Source: Jaapia argillacea MUCL 33604 (taxonomy: Eukaryota; Basidiomycota; Agaricomycetes; Jaapiales; Jaapiaceae). Taken from it: a stretch of 60,609 nt of DNA. The notes beneath the pieces are model-generated. The model worked only from the letters and a program-made list of their open reading frames with translations, was not told the DNA's origin and made no database searches. Each line of letters starts with the position of its first letter. The first letter of the stretch is position 1. Location of the stretch: positions 184,068 to 244,676 of the forward strand of contig KL197739.1 of assembly GCA_000697665.1 (NCBI GenBank), written 5' to 3'. Position numbers and translations under genes: made by a program. Below, in pieces: positions 9,632 to 21,348 of this stretch.

Positions 9632-10206
9632 ATGGCTACTGATCATGAAAGCGACCACGGGGAGGATGTGAAGCCCAACATTGCGAACATCAAGATCGGC
9701 GTCGTCGTCAGTTATGAAGGAAGAGGTGGGTAGTATATTCGACCTTCGAAGGGCCTCTAACCAATGTGCTTCTTGAGACTTACAAATCATGGTGAAGAAG
9801 GGAACCCGGGTTGATAAACTGATGGATGCCGCTGCAGTGAGTTTGTCGGTGATATGGATCGCCTCTGGATGTCTGACTAGAGGAACAGAAACAGTTGAAC
9901 ATGGATAAAGGTATGCCATACTTTCTGGACTGTATTCCAATGGTAACTCACGATTCAATAGACACTCTAAGATTTACTTTTGAAGGCAAGAGGCTTCGTG
10001 GAGGAGAGGAGACACTGTTGAATGTGAGTTGTCGGTTGTGTTCCCTTCTGAAGCCCATGCTCAATATCAGCGATAGTATGATATCCAAGATGGTGATACG
10101 ATCGATGTGCACGTTCAGCAGGTGCGATCTTACCTTCTTGAGGTTGGACAAATTTACTGAAACTGTGAAGATCGGAGGCGCATTTTCTGGACACCGCATG
10201 TCTTGA
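9632..10206 (+). CDS. second, divergent SUMO-like modifier
   Basis: Six exons (9632-9725, 9778-9836, 9889-9910, 9962-10023, 10077-10121, 10171-10206) give 105 residues. It aligns with the neighbouring SUMO through GVVVSYEGRDLQIMVKKGTR, MDAAAKQLNMDKDTLRFTFE, and IQDGDTIDVHVQQIGG, ending after GG with AFSGHRMS. Exons 2, 3 and 5 have exactly the lengths of the neighbour's (59, 22, 45 bp), so the genes are old duplicates. The hydrophobic core and di-glycine are kept while the surface is strongly changed, e.g. GKRLRGGEETLLN in place of GERVQKHETPGE. It is probably processed and conjugated, but the substrate set or E2 contacts may differ. It could also be a paralogue in decay, although no frame is broken. 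Confidence 0.88.
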
Positions 10207-10703
10207 CCAAATGTCGTCGATCAAATCAAATATTGAGATCATATCACATTCTCAGACTCAAGTGTCCTCGTCGAATTTGACCCTCAATATGGGCGCCATC
10301 CCGCTTCAAGTTGTTTGGATGTGCTGAGAGTTGCAAGGTGAATTGGACCATGGTATCAAGTTTGATGACCACAAGAAGATACCCTGTGATAGTCAGTTTA
10401 GGCTGCAATCAAAGTAACCTACCTGTGGCCACCTTGAACTGCTCAAGATCTGGCGACGGTTTGTTCGGGTAAACTGAGGTTCCTCCGTGGTGGGAACACT
10501 GGTACGTTTGACAGACTGTCAACCGGATAAATATGAAAGCACGAATGATATTGATGTAGACCACGTCTCGGAATGTAGGGGTACATATCGTGTGTGTGGG
10601 TATGGACTTGCGAGGCGTTCGGCATACATAGGAATAAACAAGATAAAAAAAAGTTACAACAAACGACCTTTATTGCAAAGCAGACAAAGGCACTTCGAAG
10701 GGT
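10207..10703. other. gap between convergent genes
   Basis: Three-prime sides of the SUMO-like gene and of the aspartic protease gene. No open frame with a recognisable domain. Confidence 0.5.
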
Positions 10704-12316
10704 TTAGACGAGGGTGGCGAAGCCGACGGAGTTGGTAGCGAAGTTGAAGACAGTGTAGACGTTCTTCATGAAGCTGGACGGGAAGATTGGGTTAGCAAGC
10801 CATAGAAGTAGCTGCCGAAAAGATATACCTGTCACCGAGGAGCCAGACGTTACTTCCGAGACCAAGATCCTGACCGGCAAGAGCGCCAACACATTGACCG
10901 GAACCGGTCGTAGTTTCACCGAGGTTGAAGCTGTGGAAGTGTCAGCAACCTTTCGTCGCATAGGGATGATGGGCTTACTTAGCGGAGCTAACGGTCCAGC
11001 TCTTACCACCCCAGCTGAAGGCAACGGTAGGGGGAGTGCTGCAAGGGTAGGAATAGTATCCATTGGTAGAGTCGTAGAGTTTGCTACCCGAGACCTTGCT
11101 GTAGAAGGTCTTGACTGCGCTGGGTGGGCCGTACATGATGGTAGTTCCAGAGTCGATGACGGTCTCAAAGTTAGAAACGGCGGCGGCTCCGTTTACGAGA
11201 GCCTTGGCTCCTGTGGGCTGCCAGAAACCGGTGGAGGTATCGATGGCGTGGTACTCGATGGAACCGCTGTAGAGAGAGGTGTCGGTTCCTCCAAGATAGA
11301 GCTCAGAGCCGGTAGAAGCGAGCTTGAAGGCGAAGAGGTCGCTGGTTACTTTACTCTGGCTGTAGGCGGTGTTGAAATAAGGGGGCTGTCCAAGGTTGGA
11401 AATAGCTGGGTAAGCTAATCCAAGGATACCGTCGATGGGGTCGCTAGCGAAGTCACTGGAGAGCGTGGTCACGGGGGAGAAGTATTGGCCAGTGACGGAA
11501 ATGCCCGCGACGGAGACTAGGAGTTCGTTAGATCCCAGCAACTCGTCAAGATACAAAAATTATTGCTCACCAACGTCGGTGTAGATGGGCCCGGACACGG
11601 TAGAACCATCACCGTATTCAATAGAGAAAGTGCCACTCTTCTTGACCGATGTCGACGAAGAGGAGGCCTTGTACTTATGCTTTCCAGAGCAAGTAGAGCT
11701 GGTGCAAGACGAGGAAGGGACCCAGAGGTCGGACGAGCCAGCTAGCGAGGGACGAGAGAACAGAGGAAATGAGCAATAGGTCCATGAAGAAAATGGTGAT
11801 AAAAGCTCACTGTCGAAGTCGATCAAGAAAGGTTGCGCGGGTGTGCCGATGGAGATCGTACCAGCCCACTCAAGGTCACTTTCTTCGTCGGTCAAAGCTT
11901 CCTTCTGACGCTTCTCGATAGAGGCTGGTACGGAAGCAAGGGGTAAGATCGAGGCGCCCTAAATAAGACCCCAATTAGTACGGAGGGACGAAGGGAGAAA
12001 AGTGCTGGGAGGGTGGCTCAATCCAAAACCCGCACTTACCTCAGGTAGCCCAACGTTCTTCTCGAGATTAATCAAGTTCTGGCGGTACTTGCTGGAGAGG
12101 TGTCAAGATCGCGCGATATATCAGAATGATATCTGCAGCTTACTTCTGGGTCTTAACGGAGTGCTTGACGGCCTTCGCGTGGTCAAAAGTGCCGTCGGCC
12201 TTGGTCAAGGAGCTGCGCTTCTCGAGAGGGATGCGCACGCCGGAATCGTGAGCGACTGGGCTCGCGGCGGCAATGAGGCCAAGGGCCACGGTAATCAAGG
12301 TAGCTTTGCAGAACAT
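10704..12316 (-). CDS. secreted pepsin-like aspartic protease (A1)
   Basis: Seven exons (12144-12316, 12040-12091, 11811-11958, 11571-11741, 10979-11516, 10829-10930, 10704-10773) give 417 residues. A signal peptide (MFCKATLITVALGLIAAAS) is followed by a propeptide with Lys-Arg sites (IPLEKR, ASIEKR). The first catalytic Asp lies in FDTGSSDLWVPSSSC at about residue 124, built across a splice junction; the flap is IEYGDGSTVSG and the second catalytic motif VIDSGTTIMYG lies near 303. LLGDSFMKNVYTVFNF near the end is typical. This is an extracellular or vacuolar polyporopepsin-type enzyme for protein digestion; secretion is inferred from the leader. No GPI tail is seen. Confidence 0.95.
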
Positions 12317-14330
12317 GAGTGCAGATCGCTAGTTGCTGAGAAACCGAAAGGCGAGTTGAACCAGGTGAACCTGATGTCGAACATGAAGAAAGTGGAGGGG
12401 TTTTATAGCATTTCCCTATCGAAATCCTGCAAGATGCGGTGTGGACCATGAGGAGAGGAAGATAAGATACATGTGAAGCCCATGGCGTAGTGGTCCGTTT
12501 GAGGGCAGCTTCAGCGTCTATGCGGGTGGCACTGGGTCAGGAGAAAGCCTGATGGCGTGTGACTTCGTGTGACAGAAGCACAGCTTTCCACACCGTCAAC
12601 TTTTCGAGCTTGGCATTTTACAATCATATGTTTTTCGACATAACTGCTACCTGCGTGGCATGGCATAAGAATCATATGTCTTTGATACAGCTATCGCTCA
12701 TCTTCTGGCGCAGACTGGATTGAATGCTATCATCGCGCTCTGCCTTTGCGGAGTCGTCTTACTGAGGTATGTGGGAGCAGAGTCTCATCGTCTAGCATGG
12801 CATGCTTACATGCAACAAGGTACTCTGAATGTCCAGCACACATCGCTGCCGACGATAACGCCTTTTTGCGCGTTTTCGACTCCTAATTTCCAACAATTAT
12901 CCCTATCTTATGATTTTTGTCTTGCTTCTCGATGACGGCTTTCTCAGGAAGCTCCCTACCAGTGCATAGCGGATGTTACGGCGAGGCTTCGTTGCATGAG
13001 GTTCAATACTATGCTTCTGATATGTTCCACCCCGCTCCTCTTGGCATTGTCCTTCTTCCGTAGCTGGCTGCTGCTCCCGTCGTGCCTTTCCATGAAGTTT
13101 TGACTGCCCAATAGTTACGATGCCCTGGTCAGTTGATTTCTGACCATACGACACTCACTCGTTACGCTTTAATGACGTTGTCTGCTTTTTGCATTAGAAC
13201 ATCCATTACTCCATCGCCGCGTGTGTTTGCGACTACGATTTTCAGGAAACTCCCTTGGCGCTGTCGCGATCCTTCTCGTTCCACAAGTTACCGTGGCTAA
13301 TCAATCCTCGTCCATCCTCGTCCATCCATCCTTCAACGCGTCGCGGCCTAGGTTCTGGATCAGTTACTGGATGTAGATCACCGCTTCGCCTCACACCTTA
13401 TTTGTACTCTCGCACTCTCAAGTCACCCCTCCAGCTTCCTTCTCGTAACTGTAGGGGTCCGTCGCGATTTTCTGTTATGTTCCACCACTATTGACCTGCC
13501 GGTCCCCTCTGAGTCTTGAGATTCCGTTGCGAGCCCCACATGGCTCGTCAATTAACGCATTCGTATTCATATCGTCTTCTCCGTGCCTTTGCACCCTGTG
13601 GTGTTTTCGCGATACCCCTATTCTCGGCGACAAAGATTAGCTTCTTCGACAATTTTTGCATCAAAGGTTGTCCTGCCTCGGAACCAGATTGACTTCCGGG
13701 CACTGGATGTGACACCACCTCGGAATGTACCGATGCCAAGCCTATGTCACACTCATGGTTGAGCTTGGCCTGGAGCACGAAGAAGTAGTTGCCCTCGAGG
13801 CTCACAACCTCTTGGCACATCGAAAGGTTGCTTTGGATGGGAAAGTGAGATTGCCTGGGGTGCCTCTGGTCGTGCCTGTGAACCTGGAGCCCGTCGCGCT
13901 GACCTCATTGCATCTGCAACCGATACTTTCGCCTCCCAGGATTGTCGATCTGAGAAATCGGCCCAGGTCAACCATCTAAACTGTCAGCGGATCTCTCATA
14001 CAGCCTCCTCCATGACCACAGAACCGTTCCACAACGGCAGTTCCACGGACCTTCGATCCGATGTTTGTTGGTCAAGTCATTCACAAGCTGTTTTTCCATC
14101 TCCAAACCGCCCACCAACCACACTCAAACAATCTCCTCACTGAATAAATGGCTTGACGAGCAGACCCGGTCTTTCAGGCTACTAGTCTACCATCCCGCCG
14201 TACGCCGTAACATCATCGAGACTGGATCAACCACCTTCTATGTACAGCGTCGCTCTGATTCATAAGGCCAGTATCTCCTGTAATCTCGTCTCTGACCTCG
14301 TTTTAATTATCTCCTTCATAGCTGGAACAA
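12317..14330. other. 2 kb without a recognised gene
   Basis: After the protease promoter the region holds only short competing frames. A minus-strand frame near 13548-13971 encodes cysteine-poor sequence without any domain I know, and base composition on both strands is compatible with decayed coding DNA. I would treat it as intergenic or gene relic. Confidence 0.4.
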
Positions 14331-14340
14331 AGGGTTCCTC

Positions 14341-15525
14341 TCACGAGCCTGAATCAGCTTGGCGAAGCCCCGCTCGGCGTCCCTCCCTCGTCGATTTGCC
14401 GACCTGCATCTTCAAACTCGATTTGACGGAGATTTCCCCCTCCCCCCACGGCGCGGCGATTAGTGCGATGTCTACCCATCACCGACTCTGCCCTTTCCCA
14501 TTGCTTTCTCCTGAACAAGCCGGAAGACATCGACATCCTAACAAACCAACATCCCGACAGCATGTGCCATTGATCACCAACGGTCTTTTGCCAATCACTG
14601 TCAGGACCGATTGCGAGAGGCTACTAGAGCGTGGCAAGGGGAATCCAAACTGCAAGTTGAGATGTTGGACTACCGTCCGTACTTCTAGGAGATGGGTGGC
14701 ATTCTGGGAAAACCATTTGTACGAAGTTGGTCCTTGAGAAAGGGTCCACTCACGAGCCTGTATCAGCTTGGCGAATGCCCGTTCGACGACCCCGTCGTTG
14801 ATTTGCCGACAAGCATCTTCAAGATCGAATTGCCGGAGATCCCCCCCCCACGGAGTGGCTATCAGTGCGATGTCTACCCATTGCCCATCCCCGGACTCCG
14901 CCCCTTTCCCATTGCTGGCTCTCGAACACATCGGAAGACATCAACATCCTGACAAACGAGCATCCCGACAGCATGTGATCACCAACGGTCGTAACCAATC
15001 AGGACCGATTGCGAGTGGCCACTTGAGCGTGACAAGGGGAATCCAATATGCAAGTTGAGATGTTGGATTACCGTCCGTACTTCTAGGAGATGGGTGGGAT
15101 TCTAGGAAAAGTCTTTGTACGAAGTTGGGCTTCAAGACAGGGTCCACTCACGAGCCTGAATCAGCTTAGCGAAGCTCCATCGACGCCCCTCCTTCGTCGA
15201 TTCGCCGACATGCATCTTCAACTCGAATTGACGGACATTTCCCCCCACGTGTCGATCAGTACGAAGTCTACCCATTGCCCATCCTCCGACTCCGCCCCTC
15301 CCCCATTGACGTCTCTCGAATATGTCGGAAGACATCAACATCGTAACAAGCCAACATCCCGACAGCATGTGATCACCAACGGTCTTTAGCCAATCAGGAC
15401 CGATTGCGAGAGGCCACTAGAGCATGACAAGGGAGATGCACTCTGCGGGTCGAGATATTGGAATACCATCTGTAGGTGGGTGGGATTTTAAGAAAGTCTG
15501 TGTGTACGAAGTTGGTCCCTTGAGG
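14341..15525 (-). repeat. three tandem ~400 bp units
   Basis: The phrase TCACGAGCCT recurs at 14341, 14750 and 15148 and the phrase TACGAAGTTGG at 14720, 15118 and 15505, giving periods of 409, 398 and 387 bp. Between them the units share CGACAGCATGTG, ATCACCAACGGTC, GGACCGATTGCGAG, AAGTTGAGATGTTGGA and TCCGTACTTCTAGGAGATGGGTGG. On the minus strand each unit carries a frame reading FAKLIQAREWTLS with GTGAGTGG overlapping its AREW codons, as if one exon-intron block had been copied. Frames are now interrupted, so it is probably a decayed repeat gene. Confidence 0.8.
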
Positions 15526-16182
15526 TTCCAATACCTCAAATCCATGTATGCAAGAGCATACCTCCCACCCGGTACTTCTGGAGGCGAGACAATCCCCCAG
15601 CGAGCTACGCACTGATCGTGAGAATCAAAACAGACGAACAGCTGTAGCATGGGTCATGACAAGAGAAGGACAGAGATCCATTTATCATACCCTGCCAGTG
15701 CATTCGGCCGGATGAGATCACGACCATTTTGGTCAAGCCCTCCTCTAATGCTCCCATATTTGGGTCTTAGCACGCGTGAAGAATGCCCTTGACGGCATCC
15801 TCGAAATAGGGCCGGTTGTGTTGTGGTCGCGTAGCCGGAATAAACTCTGTATCATTGCCTCGATAGCCGCGAAGGAAATGTACGGTGACTAACCTTGCTT
15901 TCATGATTGCCGTACTGCGTACATAAGCACATCCTTTCCTTTCTCAGCAACTCCTCCTCCACATCGCCTAATTTGGAGGTGTGCGCGTAGCCAGATCTCG
16001 CGATCACCGTTCATTGAACTGCACCACCATATCTTCGGAGAATAGGCGAACTGTTCCTTGACGCGAATGTTTTCGCAAATGCTCTGCCTTCTTCCTGGTA
16101 TAAAGCCTAGGGCATCTCAAATGCTTCTTCCTCCCAACATACAATACCTGCTCCTTCAACCACCAACTCAAAACTTCCAACG
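15526..16182. other. upstream region of the membrane-protein gene
   Basis: No gene recognised. It contains the CArG-type box at 15967 and a TATA-like TATAAA near 16099. Confidence 0.4.
15967..15976 (+). promoter_or_regulatory. CArG/MADS-type box CCTAATTTGG upstream of the gene at 16183
   Basis: Identical ten bases to the boxes before the two secreted-peptide genes, 216 bp before this start codon. No CACGTG lies nearby, so only the MADS-type half of that promoter arrangement is present. Confidence 0.4.
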
Positions 16183-16820
16183 ATGTCTCGAATCTTCGAC
16201 TACCTCGCAAAGATCATCTTGAGTTTCACCATATACTCGTTCCTTCAATCGTCTGGAGATGATTTCAGGGTGGTGTGTGCCTACTTGACGGAGCGTAGGA
16301 AGATGGATCTCAATGTGGTGAGTCTCGAGTCTTCGCTATGCCACCGTTCACTCCTCACCATGTCATGGTACTAGATCTTGGCTCTTTTCGCGTACGTGCG
16401 CGTCGTGTCCTCCTCTGTTAGTCTGGACCTGACCGCCCATGAACAGGGTTGCCGTGGCCACCGACAGCAGAGGGATTGCAGCTTCAGCCGGAACACTCTT
16501 GTTATTCACCAACAATCTTCGTAACGCTTATGAAGCTCACTCGCCCTTGGAGCTCAAAGTATGTGCGCACCCTTGATGTCCACATCGGACTGCTTATGTT
16601 CGTGTCATAGGAACGCATCGAAACCGTGGGCTATCGTCATTTTGCTATGCTAGATGCCGTTCCTGGTATTGGTATCCTTGGCTTGATGATTATGCATGCC
16701 ATCGAACATGTCGAGAACCCGTTTCTGGGTGTTGGGTGTGTTATCCTTGGGTATCTGCCTGCTCTTGTTGGTTGGGTGGTCCATGTTGTGGGGTGTGTTG
16801 TGAAGAAGTATCAGGGTTGA
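16183..16820 (+). CDS. small membrane protein of unknown function
   Basis: Four exons (16183-16317, 16375-16391, 16447-16558, 16611-16820) give 157 residues; exon 2 is only 17 bp. Hydrophobic stretches lie near residues 8-21 (AKIILSFTIYSFLQ), 46-57 (ILALFAVAVATD), about 64-72, 107-120 (AVPGIGILGLMIMHA) and 127-150 (FLGVGCVILGYLPALVGWVVHVVG), with a basic VKKYQG end. It is therefore probably a multi-pass membrane protein, topology uncertain. I recognise no family. The last two segments are joined by the polar EHVENP. The start is chosen from the first ATG preceding in-frame splicing. Confidence 0.7.
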
Positions 16821-17139
16821 AAGCGAGATCGTTCCCAGGTGTGAGTTGGGTAGGATCGGGGTTGAGGATATTTCAGTCGAAAAATTGATGTTGTTTACTG
16901 TGGAATGAGACTGGCTTGAATGATGGAGGTGCTCGATAATTGGAACCCTTGTATTTACGTCGTACGAATAGTATGTAGTTCAACTCATGTATGCAGTTCG
17001 TTCGATGAGGCAGCATCATGTTTGTAACTCAATTAACGCGTTGAAACCACGTGGCGAGAATAATCCTGATTTGGACGGTTGTGGAAGGAAGGTTAGGGTT
17101 CGGGCCTCTTGACCTCCGCTGGTGTACTCCGAGTCGACG
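16821..17139. other. gap before Atg22
   Basis: Three-prime region of the preceding gene and the Atg22 promoter; nothing nameable. Confidence 0.4.
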
Positions 17140-19279
17140 ATGACACCCAGTCTGCACAACCGACATGTGCGAGGATGGCTGTCGTACGCGTTCGCAAGGT
17201 TCGTTGTCGCATTCCGGCCCGGCTCGCGCTGACCATCCCGCAGCGAAGTGTTCGTGATTGTGTCGCTCACGCTGTTCCTGCCAATTTGTCTCGAACAGTT
17301 TGCGCGTGACAATGGCTTCCTCCTCCCCGACAAGTCTGTCCCGTGCTCATCTGTTGTGCGTACTGCGACAATTGGAGAGGAAGAACCCAGATGCGTTGTC
17401 AAACTCGCCTGGCTGTGGATCGACACCGCTAGCTTCAGGTCCGCCTCTCCCTCCGTCTCTTCTGGCCGAGCTGACCATCGCCTTTCGCAGCCTATACGTC
17501 TATTCAATATCAGTGGCACTCCAAGCTCTCACTGTAATCTCAATGGGCGGCATCGCAGACCACCGTATGTCCCCTCCATTCTTCTCCTTCTCAGCCTAAC
17601 CTATGCCGTGCAGCCCCCCATAGAAAACGTCTCCTCCTCTCTTTCGCCTCTCTCGGCTCAACATCCGCAATCCTCTTTCTCCTCCTCCCTTCAACATCTC
17701 CCCTCTGGCCTCTCGCAGCCCTCCTAGCCATCATCGCCAACGTCAGTTTTGGTGCGAGTGTAGTAGCCATGAACGCCTATCTTCCCGTTTTGGCTAGGGG
17801 TGTCCCAGAGGTTGTCGAGGCGAGGGAGAGGTTGAAGGTAGGGGAGGCTAGGGAGGATGAAGACGTGGAACATGAGAGCCATGATGTAGATGATCCCCTC
17901 CTCTCACAACAAACTTCCTTGGACTTGCTCCTACCCGCCTCGAGCACACCCTCCCCTCAAACAAACTACACAAACCTTCTCTCGTTCCACACCTCCCGTC
18001 TATCATCTCTCGGTATAGCCCTAGGCTACTCATCCGGTATCATCCTCTTACTCCTCACTCTCGTCCCTGTTACGTTGTTGAAGGGCAGTACTTGGAGTTT
18101 GCGTTTGGCTATTGGGCTGAGTGGGGTTTGGTGGGGTGTGTTTACTGTGCCGGCGGGTGTTTGGTTGCCGGGGGGTAATGAGGGTGTTGGAGGAGTGGGT
18201 GCGCAGAGGGTGGGAGGAGAGGGTGTTGATGGGTATAATGCGATTCCTAGAGAAGATGGTGTTGGAGAAGAAGAGTTGGCGTTGGAAGGAAACGCAGATC
18301 CGTTACTCGTAGATGAGAATGGAAGACCTTGGGAAACGGAGGACGACAAGAAAGCTTGGAGTACATGGAGAGAGGTCATCGCAGCTTGGAAACGGTTGGG
18401 CGAGATGTTACGATGGACAGAAATCAAGAAACTCCGAAACACATTCCGCTACCTAGCAGCTTGGTTCCTCCTCTCCGACGGTACCCACTCTCCCCCCCCT
18501 TCCCTCCTTACCCCCTCTTGCTAACCCCCCCAAAAAAGGTTTTACAACAATAACATCAACAGCCCTCCTCTTCTCCAAAACATCCCTCAACCTCCCCCCA
18601 TCTTCCCTAATCCTAATAGGTGTCCTAACACCCACAGCAGGTATAATCGGGTCCCTCTTGTGGCCACCCATACAAAAGAGGTATGGGTGGAGTAATTTGA
18701 AGGTGCTGGTGGTGTTGGTGCTGGGGGTGAGTGCTGTACCGCTTTATGGGTGTTTGGGGTTCTTGGTGCCGAGGGAGTGGGGAGTGGGAGGGTTGAGGAC
18801 GCAGGGGGAGATGTTTGTGCTGGCGGTTTATTTTGGTGAGTGACTTTGGGTTTCGGTGGGTGGGGGCACTGATGATTTTTTGATTGGGGTGTAGGTTCGG
18901 TTTATGGAGCGTTTCAGGGGTATGCGAGGAGTCTTTATGCGGAGTTGATACCTCCTGGCGAGGAAGCGAGGTGGTACGTCTCTTTCCCATCCATCATCGA
19001 CGTCGGGTCCTGACTCGTCCGCTTGGCTTAGGTACGGATTGTTCTCAATAACCGACAAGGTACCTCCTTCCTCCCCTCCCCCATTCCCCACTAACACCCC
19101 CACAGTCCTCGTCGTTCCTAGGCCCACTCCTTGTAGGTATCATAGCAGACTTGACGGGTAATATACGGTATGCGTTCTTTTTCCTTGTGGGTATGATTTG
19201 GGTTGCGGTGCCGGTTTTGGTTGGGGTTGATGTGGAGAGGGGACGGTGGGATGCTGGGGTTTACGGAGGTGGGAGGTAG
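17140..19279 (+). CDS. atg22: autophagy-related protein 22 (vacuolar amino-acid effluxer)
   Basis: Eight exons (17140-17198, 17244-17438, 17491-17564, 17614-18480, 18539-18835, 18895-18973, 19032-19059, 19106-19279) give 590 residues. RGWLSYAFASEVFVIVSLTL at the N-terminus, ISMGGIADH with HRKRLLLSFA, NVSFGASVVAMNAYLPVLAR, and later FQGYARSLYAELIPPGEEAR, SSSFLGPLLVGIIADLTGNI are Atg22/MFS signatures. About eleven to twelve membrane segments are seen, with a long Gly/acid-rich cytosolic loop near residues 215-350. Atg22 releases amino acids from the vacuole after autophagic breakdown. The start matches the family's N-terminus; another reading frame upstream is not continuous with it. Confidence 0.93.
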
Positions 19280-19891
19280 GGGGTTGGCGGGGTTCGATCG
19301 TTATTGTGTTGGACGCTATTTGTATGATACGGAGACGTGCTGAGCGATACAGAGTTCGCGGCGCGTAACATGGTGGTGATTATATAGGCGTCATGCATCA
19401 TCCAACAAGGCCTACGTCCAAAACCCCCTGCCCGTCTCCTAATCGTTCTCAAGGTCGTTCCCTGTTCCTTCAGGACAATGGATGGAAGGTCACAACTAGG
19501 ACTTTATGCAGCTTTCAACACACGCGAATTGATCAGTCAAAATCGAGTCCACATTTAGTCTGCAGACGCTTAGTACACTGCAGACAGCCAACGATCCACC
19601 TCCAACATCAATAACCAAATGCGACAAAAGACGATAACTGAAGACTGGTACACATGAATCGCAATAACTTCAACCTCCAAGAAGCAACCACATGCTGGTT
19701 ATACAAGGGAATGGATATTAGAGCGCAAAACTGGCAATTGCAAAGCGAATCGAAGGCGTGGATGGCAAACAGATGTCCCTGTCCGGGCGCGAATAGCTGA
19801 GAGGAAGAAAAAATACCAGCGTAAAATGGGAGCGAGTGTGCGTGAGGGTGAAAGGGAATCGAGAGGAGGGGTGATTATTAGGAGTCTAAAT
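19280..19891. other. gap between convergent Atg22 and TFIIS
   Basis: Only short open frames without domains. The minus-strand frame at 19699-20073 mostly reads through TFIIS introns and 3' sequence and is not a gene. Confidence 0.5.
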
Positions 19892-21348
19892 CTACGAGAA
19901 CTTCCATCTGTGAGGATCTGATTAGTTATAAGTTGGAGTGGAAAGGCACTGGCGCTTGACCTGTTGTTACAAACTGTACAACTGTAGGCGGGAAGCAATA
20001 TCGGCGTAAGCACACTCGGAACAGAGAGAAGAAGTGAAAGAGCACATACGTCACGAAGGTCTATCAAAACCATGTGGTCAGCGTCGATTACAATATATCG
20101 GAAGGATGGAACGTACAGTCATGGGTTCATCAGCGCTCCGCGTTTGTGCCTGACGATAGCGACACTTCCTCTGCTTGCACCTTCCACACTGGAATGCATC
20201 CGTCTCTGCCTGTTGTTCGGCCGCTCCAAGGGAGTGGAACAAATTGTCTTGCTTGATCTTATTATCAGCTGATTTTCGCTCTTCCGAGGCCATTTCCTTT
20301 GTACCCCAAACACATACGGTCAGCTTGGTATAAAAGAGGGAGTGAATGGACATCGTACCTGACTGGTCATCTTGCAGAACTTCTCAGCACTCAAGTCTCC
20401 ACTGACGATGCTCTCTCGTAAACCGGGATTGTGCTTGTCCTTCAGGTTGACGTAGAGCGAACGGATCTTCGCCTTGTATGCCGCGTTCGTTCCGTCATGT
20501 TGTGAAAGCACGACTGCCTCGACGGCTTTCGCTCTCTTCAAGATCAACTCGCTCGCTGATAAATATGTGAGTCAAGAGTTCAAGAATGAATGGGACTGGG
20601 ACTTACGAGCGCCAGAGTCGGAGGCGAGGGAGTCATAGATGAGGCCGATGCATGTGTCCCGTGTCTTGTCGCCTGTGACGGCAAGGGAGATGCCATCGCC
20701 TTTTGCTGACCGTTCGGTGAGGGGAGATGAACCTTTGCCCAGTGTTGGGCTGGCGATAGCAGGGGAGTGAGGTGGCTGGGAAGCAAGGGAGTTCTTCCTC
20801 TCTGTGCGTGTATTGTGAGCGACGGGCGCTATATGAAGCGTGTGGTAGGTGACGGATGGAGGAGCTGGGAAGGACACACCTGGATGCTTTCCATTCACAG
20901 CTCCTGCTGGCTTACTGTGGTGACTCCCACCTGCGCCCCCTTTACCAATCTTTTCTTTTTCCACCTGTCCCTTCCATTGCTTGACGATCTCCTTTGCCAA
21001 GTCTGCGATTGCTTTGGAGCTGTGTGTACGAAGCTTGCCCACTGCCAGACCAGCCTTGCTTTCCTAAGACATGCCATCCATTCAAGAGATCCGATCAACA
21101 ACTGAGATGATGAGCACTCACCCGTAACAACGCCTCCGTGATCCTGGCCTCTTTCTTCAACGTCTGCAGAATACCTATACTCTCCTATCCGAGCATTTCA
21201 AAAAGCAAAGAAAGAGACGTCAGTAACAACAAAAAAACGAAAGTGACAGGGACGCCATAGGGAAATATGGATCCGAGACACACACCTCATCTGACGGAGC
21301 GTTTTGGAGCTGTTTGACGAGACTTCGAAGCTCTGTCGCATCCGACAT
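19892..21348 (-). CDS. dst1: transcription elongation factor TFIIS
   Basis: Eight exons (21286-21348, 21122-21184, 20607-21063, 20359-20555, 20117-20296, 20050-20060, 19961-19981, 19892-19907) give 335 residues. The N-terminal LW domain (ELRSLVKQLQNAP, TLKKEARITEALLRESKAG, VGKLRTHSSKAIADLAKEIV) precedes a Ser/Lys-rich linker, the central Pol II-binding domain (RAKAVEAVVLSQHDG, NLKDKHNPGLRESIVSGDL) and the C-terminal zinc ribbon FQCGRCKQRKCRYRQAQTRS with ADEPMTTFVTCTVCNNRWKFS. The acidic pair of RSADEP stimulates cleavage of backtracked RNA. The last three exons (11, 21, 16 bp) are needed to complete the ribbon. A 78 bp in-frame stretch at 20807-20884 has GT-AG ends and could be a further intron, giving 309 residues. 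Confidence 0.93.

Noticed and set aside
13548-13971. Overlapping frames on both strands as a gene
   Set aside because: No domain, no splice-consistent extension and similar openness on both strands.
14479-14931. Minus-strand open frame of 150 codons in the tandem repeat, as a gene
   Set aside because: It runs through two units and across the donor-like GTGAGTGG; the same frame is broken in the other units. It is treated as repeat sequence.
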